Assembly (NCBI RefSeq): GCF_900103625.1
Contig: NZ_LT629700.1
Span: 1,426,001-1,490,000, forward strand
Reading direction: 5' to 3'
Length of the DNA: 64,000 nucleotides
Source of the DNA: Corynebacterium mycetoides
GTDB lineage: Bacteria > Actinomycetota > Actinomycetes > Mycobacteriales > Mycobacteriaceae
Shown here: positions 1 to 7,796 of the stretch, piece after piece
Layout: each line of letters opens with the position of its first letter
Numbering within the stretch: position 1 is the first letter of the stretch
Notes under the pieces: generated by a model
Databases searched by the model: none
What the model was told of the DNA's origin: nothing
The model's input: only the letters and a program-made list of their open reading frames with translations
Made by a program: the position numbers and the translations under genes

Positions 1-810
1 CGCGACGTTGCGGTGGTCACGCGCCGCGCGCTTGTCGACGCCAAGGACATCACCGATTACGAATGGACTGTAATCCACTCCCCCGTGCTGCCCACCCCGC
101 TGAACGTGGCGCTCGACGAGTACCTGCTCGAGGAGGTCCGCGCCGGCCGCAAGGGCCCCATGCTGCGGTTTTGGGAGTGGGAGGACAGGGCCGTGGTGTT
201 CGGCTCGTACCAGTCCTACCGCAACGAACTCGACCCGGAGGGGGTGCAGCGCCACGGCATCGTCCCGGTGCGGCGCATCTCCGGCGGCGGGGCGATGTTT
301 ATGGAGGGCGGCAACTGCGTGACGTACTCGCTCTACATGCCCGACGACATTGTGCGGGGGCTCAGTTACGTCGATTCGTACCAGTACCTCGACGCGTGGG
401 TCCTCGCCGGGTTGAAGCAGCTCGGCGTCAACGCGTGGTACGTGCCCATCAACGACATCACCTCCGACGGCGGCAAGATCGGCGGCGCCGCGCAGAAGCG
501 CGTCCCGGGCGCCGTGTTGCACCACACCACGATGAGCTACGACATCGACGCCGACAAGATGGCGGAGGTGCTGCGCCCGGCCAAGGTCAAGCTGGCCGAC
601 AGGGGGGTGCGGTCCGCCAAGAAGCGCGTCGACCCGCTGCGCCGGCAGACCGGCGTCTCGCGCTCGGAGGTGATCGAGACGCTGATCTCCACGTTCATGT
701 CCCGCTACCCCGCCACGCGCGGCGAGCTTACCGACGCCGACCTCGCCGCGGGCCAGGAGCTGGTGGACGCGAAGTTCTCCAGCGATGAGTGGACCCGACG
801 CATCTCGTAG
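1..810 (+). CDS. lipoate-protein ligase A family protein, 5'-partial
   Basis: This is the C-terminal part of a biotin/lipoate A/B ligase-family protein, which would attach lipoate (or octanoate) to lysines of 2-oxoacid dehydrogenase E2 subunits or GcvH. The family signatures are visible: an RRISGGGAMF loop followed by a GGN(C)VTYS segment, then GGKIGGAAQKR, whose lysine normally contacts the adenylate, and a VLHHTTM strand. A GTG at position 13 could serve as start, but the frame is open to base 1 and family members are usually longer, so the true start probably lies outside the window. It converges on cysZ. The exact activity (ligase, octanoyltransferase or amidotransferase) cannot be settled from sequence alone. 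Confidence 0.8.
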   Translation, partial: RDVAVVTRRALVDAKDITDYEWTVIHSPVLPTPLNVALDEYLLEEVRAGRKGPMLRFWEWEDRAVVFGSYQSYRNELDPEGVQRHGIVPVRRISGGGAMFMEGGNCVTYSLYMPDDIVRGLSYVDSYQYLDAWVLAGLKQLGVNAWYVPINDITSDGGKIGGAAQKRVPGAVLHHTTMSYDIDADKMAEVLRPAKVKLADRGVRSAKKRVDPLRRQTGVSRSEVIETLISTFMSRYPATRGELTDADLAAGQELVDAKFSSDEWTRRIS

Positions 811-828
811 GGAAAACGCCGGGTACAA

Positions 829-861
829 CCCCCAAAGACCCCCCGAAGACCCCCCGAAGAC
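829..861. repeat. three tandem 11-bp units between convergent genes
   Basis: Three consecutive copies of CCCCC(A/G)AAGAC fill the 52-bp gap between the ligase-like gene and cysZ and run up to the cysZ stop codon. There is no stem-loop followed by a T tract, so a terminator role is not shown. It may simply be a short slippage repeat. Confidence 0.6.
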
Positions 862-862
862 C

Positions 863-1813
863 TTAGCGGGATCGAGCGTGGTTTTCCGCGCCTTCTGCCG
901 CGCCGAGGTCTTCTTTCAGCTGCTCCCTTTCTGACGCGGCACGCGAGTTGGCCCGGGCTTTGACGGCGCCGCGGTAGCACAGCACCGCGCCGATCGCGAT
1001 CACGAGCACGCGCACGACCCACAGGTTGTCGTCCAGGCCGATGGCCTTGAGCACCGTCGGCAAGTTGAGCGCCACGATGAGCGTGCCCACGAACCCGCCG
1101 AGGAGGATCGGGTTGAGGCGGGTGACCAGCCACGCCGCGAGCGGGGCCGCGATGACGCCGCCGATGAGGAGTGCGACAACCGCGGCGAGGTTGGCCACCA
1201 GATCCTGCCACATACTGATGAGGAAGCCCGCCGTGGCCGCGAAGGTGACAAAGAACTCCGCCGTGTTGACGGTGCCCACAATGCGGCGCGGCTCGGAGCG
1301 CCCTGCCGCCAGCAGCGTGGAGGTGGTAACAGGGCCCCACCCGCCGCCGCCGGTGGCGTCGACGAACCCGCCGAACAAGCCGAGCCCGCCCAGGAAACCG
1401 CGGGAGTGGGGCTTTGAGGTCGACCTGCGCTGCGTCAGCCCGCGGGAGAAACGCAGCATCAGGTTCGCGCCGATGAGCGCGAGAATCAGCGCCATGATCG
1501 GCTTGGCCACCTCGGTGGACAGGTTGGACAACACGGTGGCGCCCGCAAAGGCGCCGATGGAGCCCGGGATGCCGATGGCGGCAACGACCTTCCAGTCGAC
1601 GTTGCCGAATCGCCAGTGCGAGAGGCCGGAGACGAAAGTGGTGCCCAGCTCAGCGGTGTGCACGACGGCCGAGGCCTGCGCCGGCCCGAGGCCGGCGAGC
1701 ATAACCAAAATGGTGGTGGAGGTGACGCCGAACCCCATGCCGAGGCCGCCGTCGACAAGCTGGGCCGCCAGCCCAGCCACAGCGATGAGAATCAGCGTAG
1801 TGAGGTTGTTCAT
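863..1813 (-). CDS. cysZ: TauE/SafE-family transporter, putative sulfate permease CysZ
   Basis: A polytopic membrane protein of 316 residues with the glycine-rich start LVDGGLGMGFGVTSTT typical of the TauE/SafE (DUF81) family and a second GGFVDATGGGGWGPV segment marking the internal repeat. It is the last gene of the cysIXHDNYZ operon, one base after cysY, which matches the corynebacterial arrangement in which this gene is named cysZ and proposed to import sulfate. The C-terminal tail is charged and presumably cytoplasmic. Substrate assignment rests on operon context; family members also move sulfite or organosulfonates. Confidence 0.85.
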   Translation of the reverse strand: MNNLTTLILIAVAGLAAQLVDGGLGMGFGVTSTTILVMLAGLGPAQASAVVHTAELGTTFVSGLSHWRFGNVDWKVVAAIGIPGSIGAFAGATVLSNLSTEVAKPIMALILALIGANLMLRFSRGLTQRRSTSKPHSRGFLGGLGLFGGFVDATGGGGWGPVTTSTLLAAGRSEPRRIVGTVNTAEFFVTFAATAGFLISMWQDLVANLAAVVALLIGGVIAAPLAAWLVTRLNPILLGGFVGTLIVALNLPTVLKAIGLDDNLWVVRVLVIAIGAVLCYRGAVKARANSRAASEREQLKEDLGAAEGAENHARSR

Positions 1814-1814
1814 G

Positions 1815-2549
1815 TTAGGTCTCGTGCCTTCCGGTGTTTCGGTGCAGGGCCTCGCGGTAGCGCGAGGCGACGATGTCCGACAGATCTGTGGTCAGAGGTG
1901 CCGAGTGGGTAAAGGTCGCGCCCGTCGCGTCCTGGATGTGGCCCAGGGCGCCGGTGACGCGGTCGAGCAGGAGTCCGTCCGTGACGAACAGCGGCAGCAG
2001 GTGCATTCGCTCCCGCGACCGCGCGGCCGCTGTGATGCCGCTGTTGCCGATCAGATCGCCGGTGCCCGTGGCGGGGACCACCGTGACCTCGTGTCCGCTG
2101 ACGCGCGCGAGCTCCTCCCCCAGCGCCACGGTGGCCGCGGCGGCGGCTGCGTTGGAGGTGCCCACGGGGTAAAGGATGACGGGTGCGCCGGAGGGGGCGT
2201 CGAGAAGCAGGCGGTGGGCGAGCACGTCCACCACGTCCGCGCCCTGGCCGAGGCCGTCGGCGAGCACGAGGTCGAGCCCCGTGGCCTCGCGCGCCGCCGC
2301 GAACGCCGCGGGGACGTCCTTGGTTGCGTGGAAGGCGCGGGTAAAAAGCAGCGGCACGACGACCGCGCTGGTGTACCCGGCGTCGGCAGCGGCGCGGGCC
2401 GCCCCGGTCAGATCCGGGGACGTGAACTCGAGGTGTGCATCAACCGCGTCCACCCCGAGGGAGATCGCCGCCGCCGCCGTTAAGCGTTCGACCCCGCGCT
2501 GGGCGCAGTCGTGCCGCGAACCGTGCGACAGCGTGATCAGGGCGTGCAC
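1815..2549 (-). CDS. cysY: sirohydrochlorin chelatase-like protein CysY
   Basis: A CbiX/SirB-like protein of 244 residues. The N-terminus ALITLSHGSRH carries the metal-binding histidine typical of the family, and a second half repeats the chelatase fold (VPLLFTRAFHATKD). It would insert iron (or another divalent metal) into sirohydrochlorin to make the siroheme that the sulfite reductase CysI needs. It lies between cysN and cysZ with 5-base and 1-base gaps, so it is surely co-transcribed. Ferrochelatase rather than cobaltochelatase activity is inferred from the sulfate-reduction context. Confidence 0.85.
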   Translation of the reverse strand: MHALITLSHGSRHDCAQRGVERLTAAAAISLGVDAVDAHLEFTSPDLTGAARAAADAGYTSAVVVPLLFTRAFHATKDVPAAFAAAREATGLDLVLADGLGQGADVVDVLAHRLLLDAPSGAPVILYPVGTSNAAAAAATVALGEELARVSGHEVTVVPATGTGDLIGNSGITAAARSRERMHLLPLFVTDGLLLDRVTGALGHIQDATGATFTHSAPLTTDLSDIVASRYREALHRNTGRHET

Positions 2550-2554
2550 CGGAT

Positions 2555-3829
2555 CTACCTCAGCCGGGTTCCCACGAGACCCGCGGCGAGGGTGGAGCCG
2601 CTTGCCTGGTCGACGAGCAGGAAGTTGCCCATGGCGCCGCGCGCGGCGTACTCCTGGACGGGCAGCTCGCGCGCGACCTGGATGGTCACGTGCGCGATGT
2701 CGTTGAGGCCGAAGGACTCGGCCTGGTCGATGTCATTCGCGCTCGAATCGATGTCAATGAGCTTGTCGACGCCCACCACACGCCCCCTCTCCAGGGCCGT
2801 GCCGTAGCGGACCTTGACGGCCTGGCCAGCACCGACAGACTTGTCCGTCAGGCCCACCACGGTGGCGCGGAACTCGCGCACCGGCTCCGGGGTGGTGCCG
2901 GCGGAGATGAGGTCGCCGCGCACGAGGTCGATCTCGTCCGCCAACCGCAGCGCGACGGAATCCCCCGCGCGGGCGGAATCCAGCTCCCCGTCGGCGGTGT
3001 CGATGTGGGTCACCGTCGTGGTGCGCCCGCCCGCCGTGACGGTGTCGCCGACGCGGATCTCGCCGGCGTTGACCCGGCCCGCGTAGGCGCGGTAGTCGCT
3101 AGCGTGCTCGCGCAGCACGTACTGGATGTTGAAGCGGAAGTCCAGCTCGAGGGCGCGTCCCGAGTTCACCGGGATCTCCTCCAGCAGCTCCAGCACGGTC
3201 GGGCCGGTGTACCAGTCCATGTGGGTGGAGCGCTCGACCACGTTGTCGCCCTTGAGGGCGGAAATGGGCACGACGTGCGGGTCCTCGATCCCCAGCTCGG
3301 CGGCCTTTGCCTCGAACGTGTCGCGGATCGCGGTGAAGGTCTCTTCCGAGTAGTCGACCAGGTCGATCTTGTTCACGCCGAGGATCACGGTTTTCACGCC
3401 CAGCAGCGCGGCGACGGTGAGGTGGCGCACTGTCTGCTCGACGACGCCGTTGCGGGCGTCGACCAGCAGCACCACCACCTGGGAGGTGGACATCCCGGTG
3501 ACCGTGTTGCGGGTGTACTGCACGTGGCCCGGGGTGTCGGCCAGTATGAAGGTGCGCTTGTCGGTGGCGAAGTAGCGGTAGGCCACGTCGATGGTGATGC
3601 CCTGCTCGCGCTCGGCGCGCAGGCCGTCGACAAGCAAGGAAAGGTCGAGGCCGTCGAAACCACGGTCGGCGGAGGTGCGCTCGACGGAGGCGAGCTGGTC
3701 CGCCAGCACGCTCTTGGTGTCGTGCAGGAGGCGGCCCACGAAGGTGGACTTGCCGTCATCGACGGAGCCGGCGGTGCACAGGCGCAGCGTCTGGCGCTGG
3801 GAGAGGATGTCAGTGACAGGAGCGCTCAT
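2555..3829 (-). CDS. cysN: sulfate adenylyltransferase subunit 1 (GTPase) CysN
   Basis: Regulatory GTPase subunit of ATP sulfurylase, which couples GTP hydrolysis to formation of adenosine 5'-phosphosulfate by CysD. The translation-factor GTPase motifs are all present: GSVDDGKS (G1), DTPGHVQY (G3) and NKIDL (G4), followed by EF-Tu-like beta-barrel domains. The start at 3829 gives MSAPVTDILSQRQ and overlaps the cysD stop as ATGA, a typical translational-coupling arrangement. The open frame extends further upstream, but there it only shadows cysD. At 424 residues it is a plain CysN without a fused APS kinase domain. Confidence 0.95.
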   Translation of the reverse strand: MSAPVTDILSQRQTLRLCTAGSVDDGKSTFVGRLLHDTKSVLADQLASVERTSADRGFDGLDLSLLVDGLRAEREQGITIDVAYRYFATDKRTFILADTPGHVQYTRNTVTGMSTSQVVVLLVDARNGVVEQTVRHLTVAALLGVKTVILGVNKIDLVDYSEETFTAIRDTFEAKAAELGIEDPHVVPISALKGDNVVERSTHMDWYTGPTVLELLEEIPVNSGRALELDFRFNIQYVLREHASDYRAYAGRVNAGEIRVGDTVTAGGRTTTVTHIDTADGELDSARAGDSVALRLADEIDLVRGDLISAGTTPEPVREFRATVVGLTDKSVGAGQAVKVRYGTALERGRVVGVDKLIDIDSSANDIDQAESFGLNDIAHVTIQVARELPVQEYAARGAMGNFLLVDQASGSTLAAGLVGTRLR

Positions 3830-4764
3830 CAGAAGTAGCCCTCTTTCTTGCGGTCTTCCATGGAGGACTCGCTGAGTCGGTCGTCTGCGCGGGTCGCGCC
3901 ACGCTCGGTGAGTGTGGAGTTGGCGATCTCCGCCAGGACGGCGTCGATCGTCGTCGCGTCGGAGTCGACGGCGCCGGTGCACGACATGTCGCCCACCGTG
4001 CGGTAGCGCACCTGGCGCACCTCGAGCGTTTCGCCCTCGCGCGGCCCGCCCCACTCACCGGCCGTCAGCCACATGCCGTCGCGGTTGAACACCTCGCGCT
4101 CGTGCGCGAAGTAGATCTCCGGCAGGCGGATGCCGCGGGCGCCGATGTACTCCCACACGTCGGCCTCCGTCCAGTTGGAGATGGGGAACACGCGCACATT
4201 CTCGCCGGGCAGCTTCTCGCCGTTGTAGAGGTCCCACAGCTCGGGGCGCTGGCGGCGCGGATCCCAGCCACCGAAGGTGTCGCGGATGGAAAAGACGCGC
4301 TCCTTGGCGCGGGCGCGCTCTTCGTCGCGGCGCGCGCCGCCGAGCACGGCGTCGTAGCCCACCTCGGCGATGGTCTCCACCAGCGGCACCGTCTGCAACG
4401 GGTTGCGGGTGCCGTCGGGGCGCTCCACGAGGTCGCCGCGGTCGATCCAGTCCTGGACCTCGGCCACCCGCAGGCGCACGCCGTACTCGGCCACGATCTC
4501 GTCGCGGAACTGGATCACCTCCGGGAAGTTGTGCCCGGTGTCCACGTGCAACAGCTCGATCGGCATCGCGGCCGGCGCGAACGCGCGGCGCGCCAGCTCG
4601 AGGACCACGCAGGAGTCCTTGCCGCCGGAAAACAGAAGCCCGACCTTGTCAAACTGTCCCGCCACCTCGCGCAGGATATGGATGGACTCGTTCTCCAAGT
4701 CCTTGAGGTGGGGCGAAATGCCGCCCGCCGCATTCGTCGTCGTGTTATTCATAGCAACAGTCAT
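3829..4764 (-). CDS. cysD: sulfate adenylyltransferase subunit 2 CysD
   Basis: Catalytic subunit of ATP sulfurylase, converting sulfate and ATP to APS and pyrophosphate together with CysN. The PP-loop LLFSGGKDSCVVLELARR near residue 45 is the ATP-pyrophosphatase signature. Further family blocks include HVDTGHNFPE, RRDEERARAKER and FPISNWTEADVW. It is 311 residues long, normal for the family. It follows cysH by nine bases and overlaps cysN by four, in the cysIXHDNYZ operon. Confidence 0.95.
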   Translation of the reverse strand: MTVAMNNTTTNAAGGISPHLKDLENESIHILREVAGQFDKVGLLFSGGKDSCVVLELARRAFAPAAMPIELLHVDTGHNFPEVIQFRDEIVAEYGVRLRVAEVQDWIDRGDLVERPDGTRNPLQTVPLVETIAEVGYDAVLGGARRDEERARAKERVFSIRDTFGGWDPRRQRPELWDLYNGEKLPGENVRVFPISNWTEADVWEYIGARGIRLPEIYFAHEREVFNRDGMWLTAGEWGGPREGETLEVRQVRYRTVGDMSCTGAVDSDATTIDAVLAEIANSTLTERGATRADDRLSESSMEDRKKEGYF

Positions 4765-4773
4765 CTTTAGCCC

Positions 4774-5553
4774 TTATTCGTGGAGTCCGCATTCTGTCTT
4801 GGCGCTAAACGCCCAGCGGCCCGCCCGCGGGTCGTCGCCCTCCGCAACCGGCAGCGTGCAAGTGGCGCACCCGATGGAGGGGTAACCCTGCCTGGTCAGC
4901 GGGTGGATGATGAGGTTGTTGCGCTCCTCGAAGGCGTCGGTGTCCTCCAGCGTCCACGTCACCAGCGGCGAAATCTTCAACCGGCCCGTCGCGTCGAGCG
5001 AGAGGGCGGGCGCCTTCGCGCGGGTCGGGCCGTCGGCACGCCGCAGGCCGGTGACCCAGCCCACGTACGGGCTCATGTGCACCGCCAGCGGCTCCACCTT
5101 GCGCATGCGGCAGCACGCCGTCGGGTTGGAGCGGTACAGGTTCGGCCCGTAGGTCGCGTCCTGCTGCTCGCGCGACAGGATTGCCTTCGCGCGCACCAGC
5201 TTGTGGGAGGGGTAGCGGCGCTCCACCTGGTCGGCCACCTCGAGGGTCTCCGGGAAGTGGTACTCGGTGTCCAGGAAGAGGAAGTCCGCGTCGGGCAGGT
5301 GCTTTTCCGCCAGCTCCGCCAGCACCGTGTTCTCCATCGACAGGGTGACCACGAGCGGACCCGGGGCGTACTCATGGGCCCAGCCGAGGATGACGTCGGC
5401 GGGGGCGTTGTAAAGCTCGCGGGCATGCTTGTCGACGAGCTCTTCATTGCGCGCCCGGATCTCCGGATCCAGCGGCGCCGTCTCGCGGGGTCCTTCAGGG
5501 CTGACCTCGGGATCCGCGAAATTGCCGGAGGGGCCTGTAAGCAGGTTAATCAT
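4774..5553 (-). CDS. cysH: adenylyl-sulfate (APS) reductase CysH
   Basis: Reduces activated sulfate to sulfite. The cysteine pattern is that of the 4Fe-4S APS reductases: a CC pair in TACCRMRKVEPL, a CATC pair in the C-terminal third, and the catalytic cysteine in the terminal ECGLHE. PAPS-specific enzymes lack the CC and CxxC ligands, so APS is the likely substrate; this fits the absence of a CysC-type kinase in the cluster. The PP-loop-type strand is PLVVTLSMENTVL. The gene overlaps cysX by eight bases. Confidence 0.92.
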   Translation of the reverse strand: MINLLTGPSGNFADPEVSPEGPRETAPLDPEIRARNEELVDKHARELYNAPADVILGWAHEYAPGPLVVTLSMENTVLAELAEKHLPDADFLFLDTEYHFPETLEVADQVERRYPSHKLVRAKAILSREQQDATYGPNLYRSNPTACCRMRKVEPLAVHMSPYVGWVTGLRRADGPTRAKAPALSLDATGRLKISPLVTWTLEDTDAFEERNNLIIHPLTRQGYPSIGCATCTLPVAEGDDPRAGRWAFSAKTECGLHE

Positions 5554-5842
5554 CGTTTCTCACCTTTCGTACGTTCCCTTCAGTGTGGCTGACTTCGCGC
5601 AGCACCGCATCATGACCGTGTCTGCGCAGCGATTCCTGCAGGGCGTCTTCGGTGGATTTAGCTGGCGCCGCCGCGACGACCGGATCGTCCTGACCAAAGA
5701 ACTTCACCTCGAAAACACGCAGGCACTCCCCGCACTTCCAGGCGAAGTCCGTCTCCTCGTTGGGGTAGAGCTCCTCGCCCGCGCAGTAGGGGCAGTACGT
5801 GGGGAAGTTCCGGTTCGGATTCGGCGCGCGGCGCAGGCTCAC
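5546..5842 (-). CDS. cysX: small CxxC/CxxC ferredoxin-like protein CysX
   Basis: A 98-residue protein starting at GTG 5842, which overlaps the cysI stop as GTGA. Two cysteine pairs (CPYC near residue 17 and CGEC near residue 37) can form a rubredoxin- or zinc-ribbon-like metal site; the remainder is hydrophilic. Its position between cysI and cysH is that of the corynebacterial cysX, proposed to carry electrons from the Fpr2 reductase to sulfite reductase. Direct evidence for electron transfer is not in the sequence; a zinc-ribbon role is possible. Confidence 0.85.
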   Translation of the reverse strand: MSLRRAPNPNRNFPTYCPYCAGEELYPNEETDFAWKCGECLRVFEVKFFGQDDPVVAAAPAKSTEDALQESLRRHGHDAVLREVSHTEGNVRKVRNDD

Positions 5843-7515
5843 CGGAGGGCCTCCTCGTCGGCGCGCTGCAGCCAGTCGCGGAAGATCTCGCCCTCTTCGC
5901 GCTGGTCGACATAGTTCTGCACCACGCGGGTGACGTAGTCCGTCAGCTCGGAGGAGAGCACCTTGTGGCCCCGCAGCTTGCGGCCGAAGTTCGCCCCGTC
6001 GCCGATGGTGCCGCCCAGGTGGACCTGGAAGCCCTCCACCTTCTCGCCCTCGGAGTTGACCACCATCTGGCCCTTCAGGCCGATATCGGAGATGTGGTGG
6101 CGGGCGCACGCGTTCGGGCAGCCGTTGAGCGAGATGGACACGGGCGAGTCGAGGTCTCCGAAGCGCTCCTCCAGCTCGTCGGCAAGCTCGATGGCCCGGG
6201 ACTTGGTGGTCACGTGCGCGAGCTTGCAGTACTCCAGGCCGGTGCAGGAGAGCAGGCCGCGGCGGAACTCGCTGGGCTTGGAGTACAGGCCCATGTTCCC
6301 CAGGTCCGCGGTGAGCTGTACCACGTCCTCCTCGCGCACGTCCAAGAACAGCAGCTCCTTGAAGGGGGTGAAGCGCAGGCTGGTGAGCCCGTAGGACTCG
6401 GCAAGCTCGGCGGCGGCGATGAGCTGTTCGCCGGACATGTGGCCGAGCGTGGGCTTGACGCCGATGTAGAAGTTGCCGTCCTTCTGCTCGTGCACGCCGA
6501 TGTGGTCGCGGTCGACGAGGTTGCTGGGCGCCTTCGGGCCGTCGGGAAGTTTGTATCCCAGGTATTCCTTTTCCAGGATCTCGCGGAACTTCTGCACGCC
6601 CCACTCGGCGACGAGGAACTTCAGGCGCGCGCGGTTGCGCAGCCGGCGGTAGCCGTAGTCGCGGAAGATGCGCACGACGTTGGCCCACACCTCAGGCACC
6701 TGCTCGAGGGTGACAAACGCGCCGAGGGACTGCGCGAGCATCGGGTTGGTTGACAGCCCGCCGCCCACGAAGCACTCGAAGCCGGGGCCGAGCTCGGGGT
6801 GCTCGACGCCGATGAAGGCGAGGTCGTTGATCTCGTGGACGACGTCCTGGCGCGCGTTGCCGGAGATGGCGGTCTTGAACTTGCGCGGCAGGTTCTGGAA
6901 CTCGTCGTCGGTGACGATCTCATGGATGCGGCGGATCGCCGGCGTGGCGTCGATGATCTCGTCCTTGGCGATGCCGGCCACGGGGGACCCCAGCACCACG
7001 CGCGGCACGTCGCCGCAGGCGTCCCAGGTGTTGAGCCCGACGCTTTCGAGCCTGTCCCAGATCGCGGGGACGTCCTCGATGGCCACCCAGTGCAGCTGGA
7101 TGTTCTGCCGGTCCGTCAAGTCCACGGTGGAGCGCGCCCAGTCGCGCGAGATTTCGCCGACGACCTTGGCCTGCTCCGTGGTGCACTGTCCGCCGTCGAA
7201 GCGGATGCGCATCATGAAGTACTCGTCCTGGAGCACCGAGTTGTCTTGGCCCGTGAATTCGCCGCCGAGGTTCTGCTTGCGCTGGGTGTACATGCCCAGC
7301 CACTTGAAGCGCGGCGCGAGGTCCTCGGGCGGGATGGACGCGAAGCCCTGCTTGGAGTAGATGTCAATGACGCGCTGCTTGACGGCCATCACCGGCTCGA
7401 GTTGCTTGAGCTCCTCGTCGTGGTTGAGCGGGGCGGTGCCGTCGATAAGCCATTGGCCCTCGGGCTTTTTCGACCGGGCCTTGACTTCGCGCGTCTTGGC
7501 GGTAGCGGATGTCAT
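5839..7515 (-). CDS. cysI: ferredoxin-dependent sulfite reductase CysI
   Basis: Six-electron reduction of sulfite to sulfide using siroheme and a 4Fe-4S cluster. The cluster ligands are visible as CTGLEYC followed by NGCPNACARH (C-x5-C ... C-x3-C). It contains the duplicated ferredoxin/nitrite-sulfite reductase half-domains. The start at 7515 (MTSATAK) has a GAAGGAG ribosome-binding site six bases upstream and is preferred over the in-frame codon at 7575, which lies upstream of the operator. It is the first gene of the operon cysIXHDNYZ and is controlled by the TAGAC-N6-GTCTA site directly in front. Confidence 0.94.
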   Translation of the reverse strand: MTSATAKTREVKARSKKPEGQWLIDGTAPLNHDEELKQLEPVMAVKQRVIDIYSKQGFASIPPEDLAPRFKWLGMYTQRKQNLGGEFTGQDNSVLQDEYFMMRIRFDGGQCTTEQAKVVGEISRDWARSTVDLTDRQNIQLHWVAIEDVPAIWDRLESVGLNTWDACGDVPRVVLGSPVAGIAKDEIIDATPAIRRIHEIVTDDEFQNLPRKFKTAISGNARQDVVHEINDLAFIGVEHPELGPGFECFVGGGLSTNPMLAQSLGAFVTLEQVPEVWANVVRIFRDYGYRRLRNRARLKFLVAEWGVQKFREILEKEYLGYKLPDGPKAPSNLVDRDHIGVHEQKDGNFYIGVKPTLGHMSGEQLIAAAELAESYGLTSLRFTPFKELLFLDVREEDVVQLTADLGNMGLYSKPSEFRRGLLSCTGLEYCKLAHVTTKSRAIELADELEERFGDLDSPVSISLNGCPNACARHHISDIGLKGQMVVNSEGEKVEGFQVHLGGTIGDGANFGRKLRGHKVLSSELTDYVTRVVQNYVDQREEGEIFRDWLQRADEEALR

Positions 7516-7530
7516 AACACTCCTTCGGTA

Positions 7531-7546
7531 TAGACCGTGCGGTCTA
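7531..7546. promoter_or_regulatory. McbR-type operator in front of cysI
   Basis: TAGAC-CGTGCG-GTCTA, a perfect match to the inverted repeat TAGAC-N6-GTCTA known as the target of the TetR-type regulator McbR, which represses sulfur and methionine genes in corynebacteria. It sits between 16 and 31 bases upstream of the cysI start codon, between promoter and ribosome-binding site, a position suited to repression. Confidence 0.85.
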
Positions 7547-7699
7547 TTTTTCTGCCGAATTTCGGCTATTCGCACGCAGTCTGCCGTACAACTTTGTCTA
7601 TGGCAATAGCGGGCGTATCGACGGGGCGTTTATCCAGGCTTTATAGCCCTGAATGAAAATTCAGGCGGCGGGATTCTGAATGTATTTGCGCCGGGAAAC

Positions 7700-7727
7700 T
7701 TGACACCGGGCCTGCGTTGGGTAGATT
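7700..7727 (+). promoter_or_regulatory. sigma-A-like promoter of fpr2
   Basis: TTGACA at 7700-7705 is followed after 16 bases by TAGATT at 7722-7727, a plausible -35/-10 pair. The predicted transcription start falls near 7734, inside the McbR-type operator. Confidence 0.6.
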
Positions 7728-7729
7728 TT

Positions 7730-7745
7730 CAGACCAAGCGGTCTA
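7730..7745. promoter_or_regulatory. McbR-type operator in front of fpr2
   Basis: CAGAC-CAAGCG-GTCTA differs from TAGAC-N6-GTCTA at one base. It covers the predicted start of the fpr2 transcript, so binding would block initiation. Together with the cysI site it would co-regulate both arms of the divergent sulfur locus. Confidence 0.75.
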
Positions 7746-7796
7746 TGGGCTACCATGGATGAATATAAAAACCGTACCCGAAAGGATCTCCCCCTT

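Noticed and set aside
1026..2483. Long plus-strand open frame over cysZ and cysY
   Set aside because: Antisense to two clear genes, low-complexity Arg/Ala/Gly composition typical of high-GC shadow frames.
7591..7601. GTCTA half-site as a third operator at cysI
   Set aside because: The partner arm matches only two of five bases, so it is at best a weak half-site.
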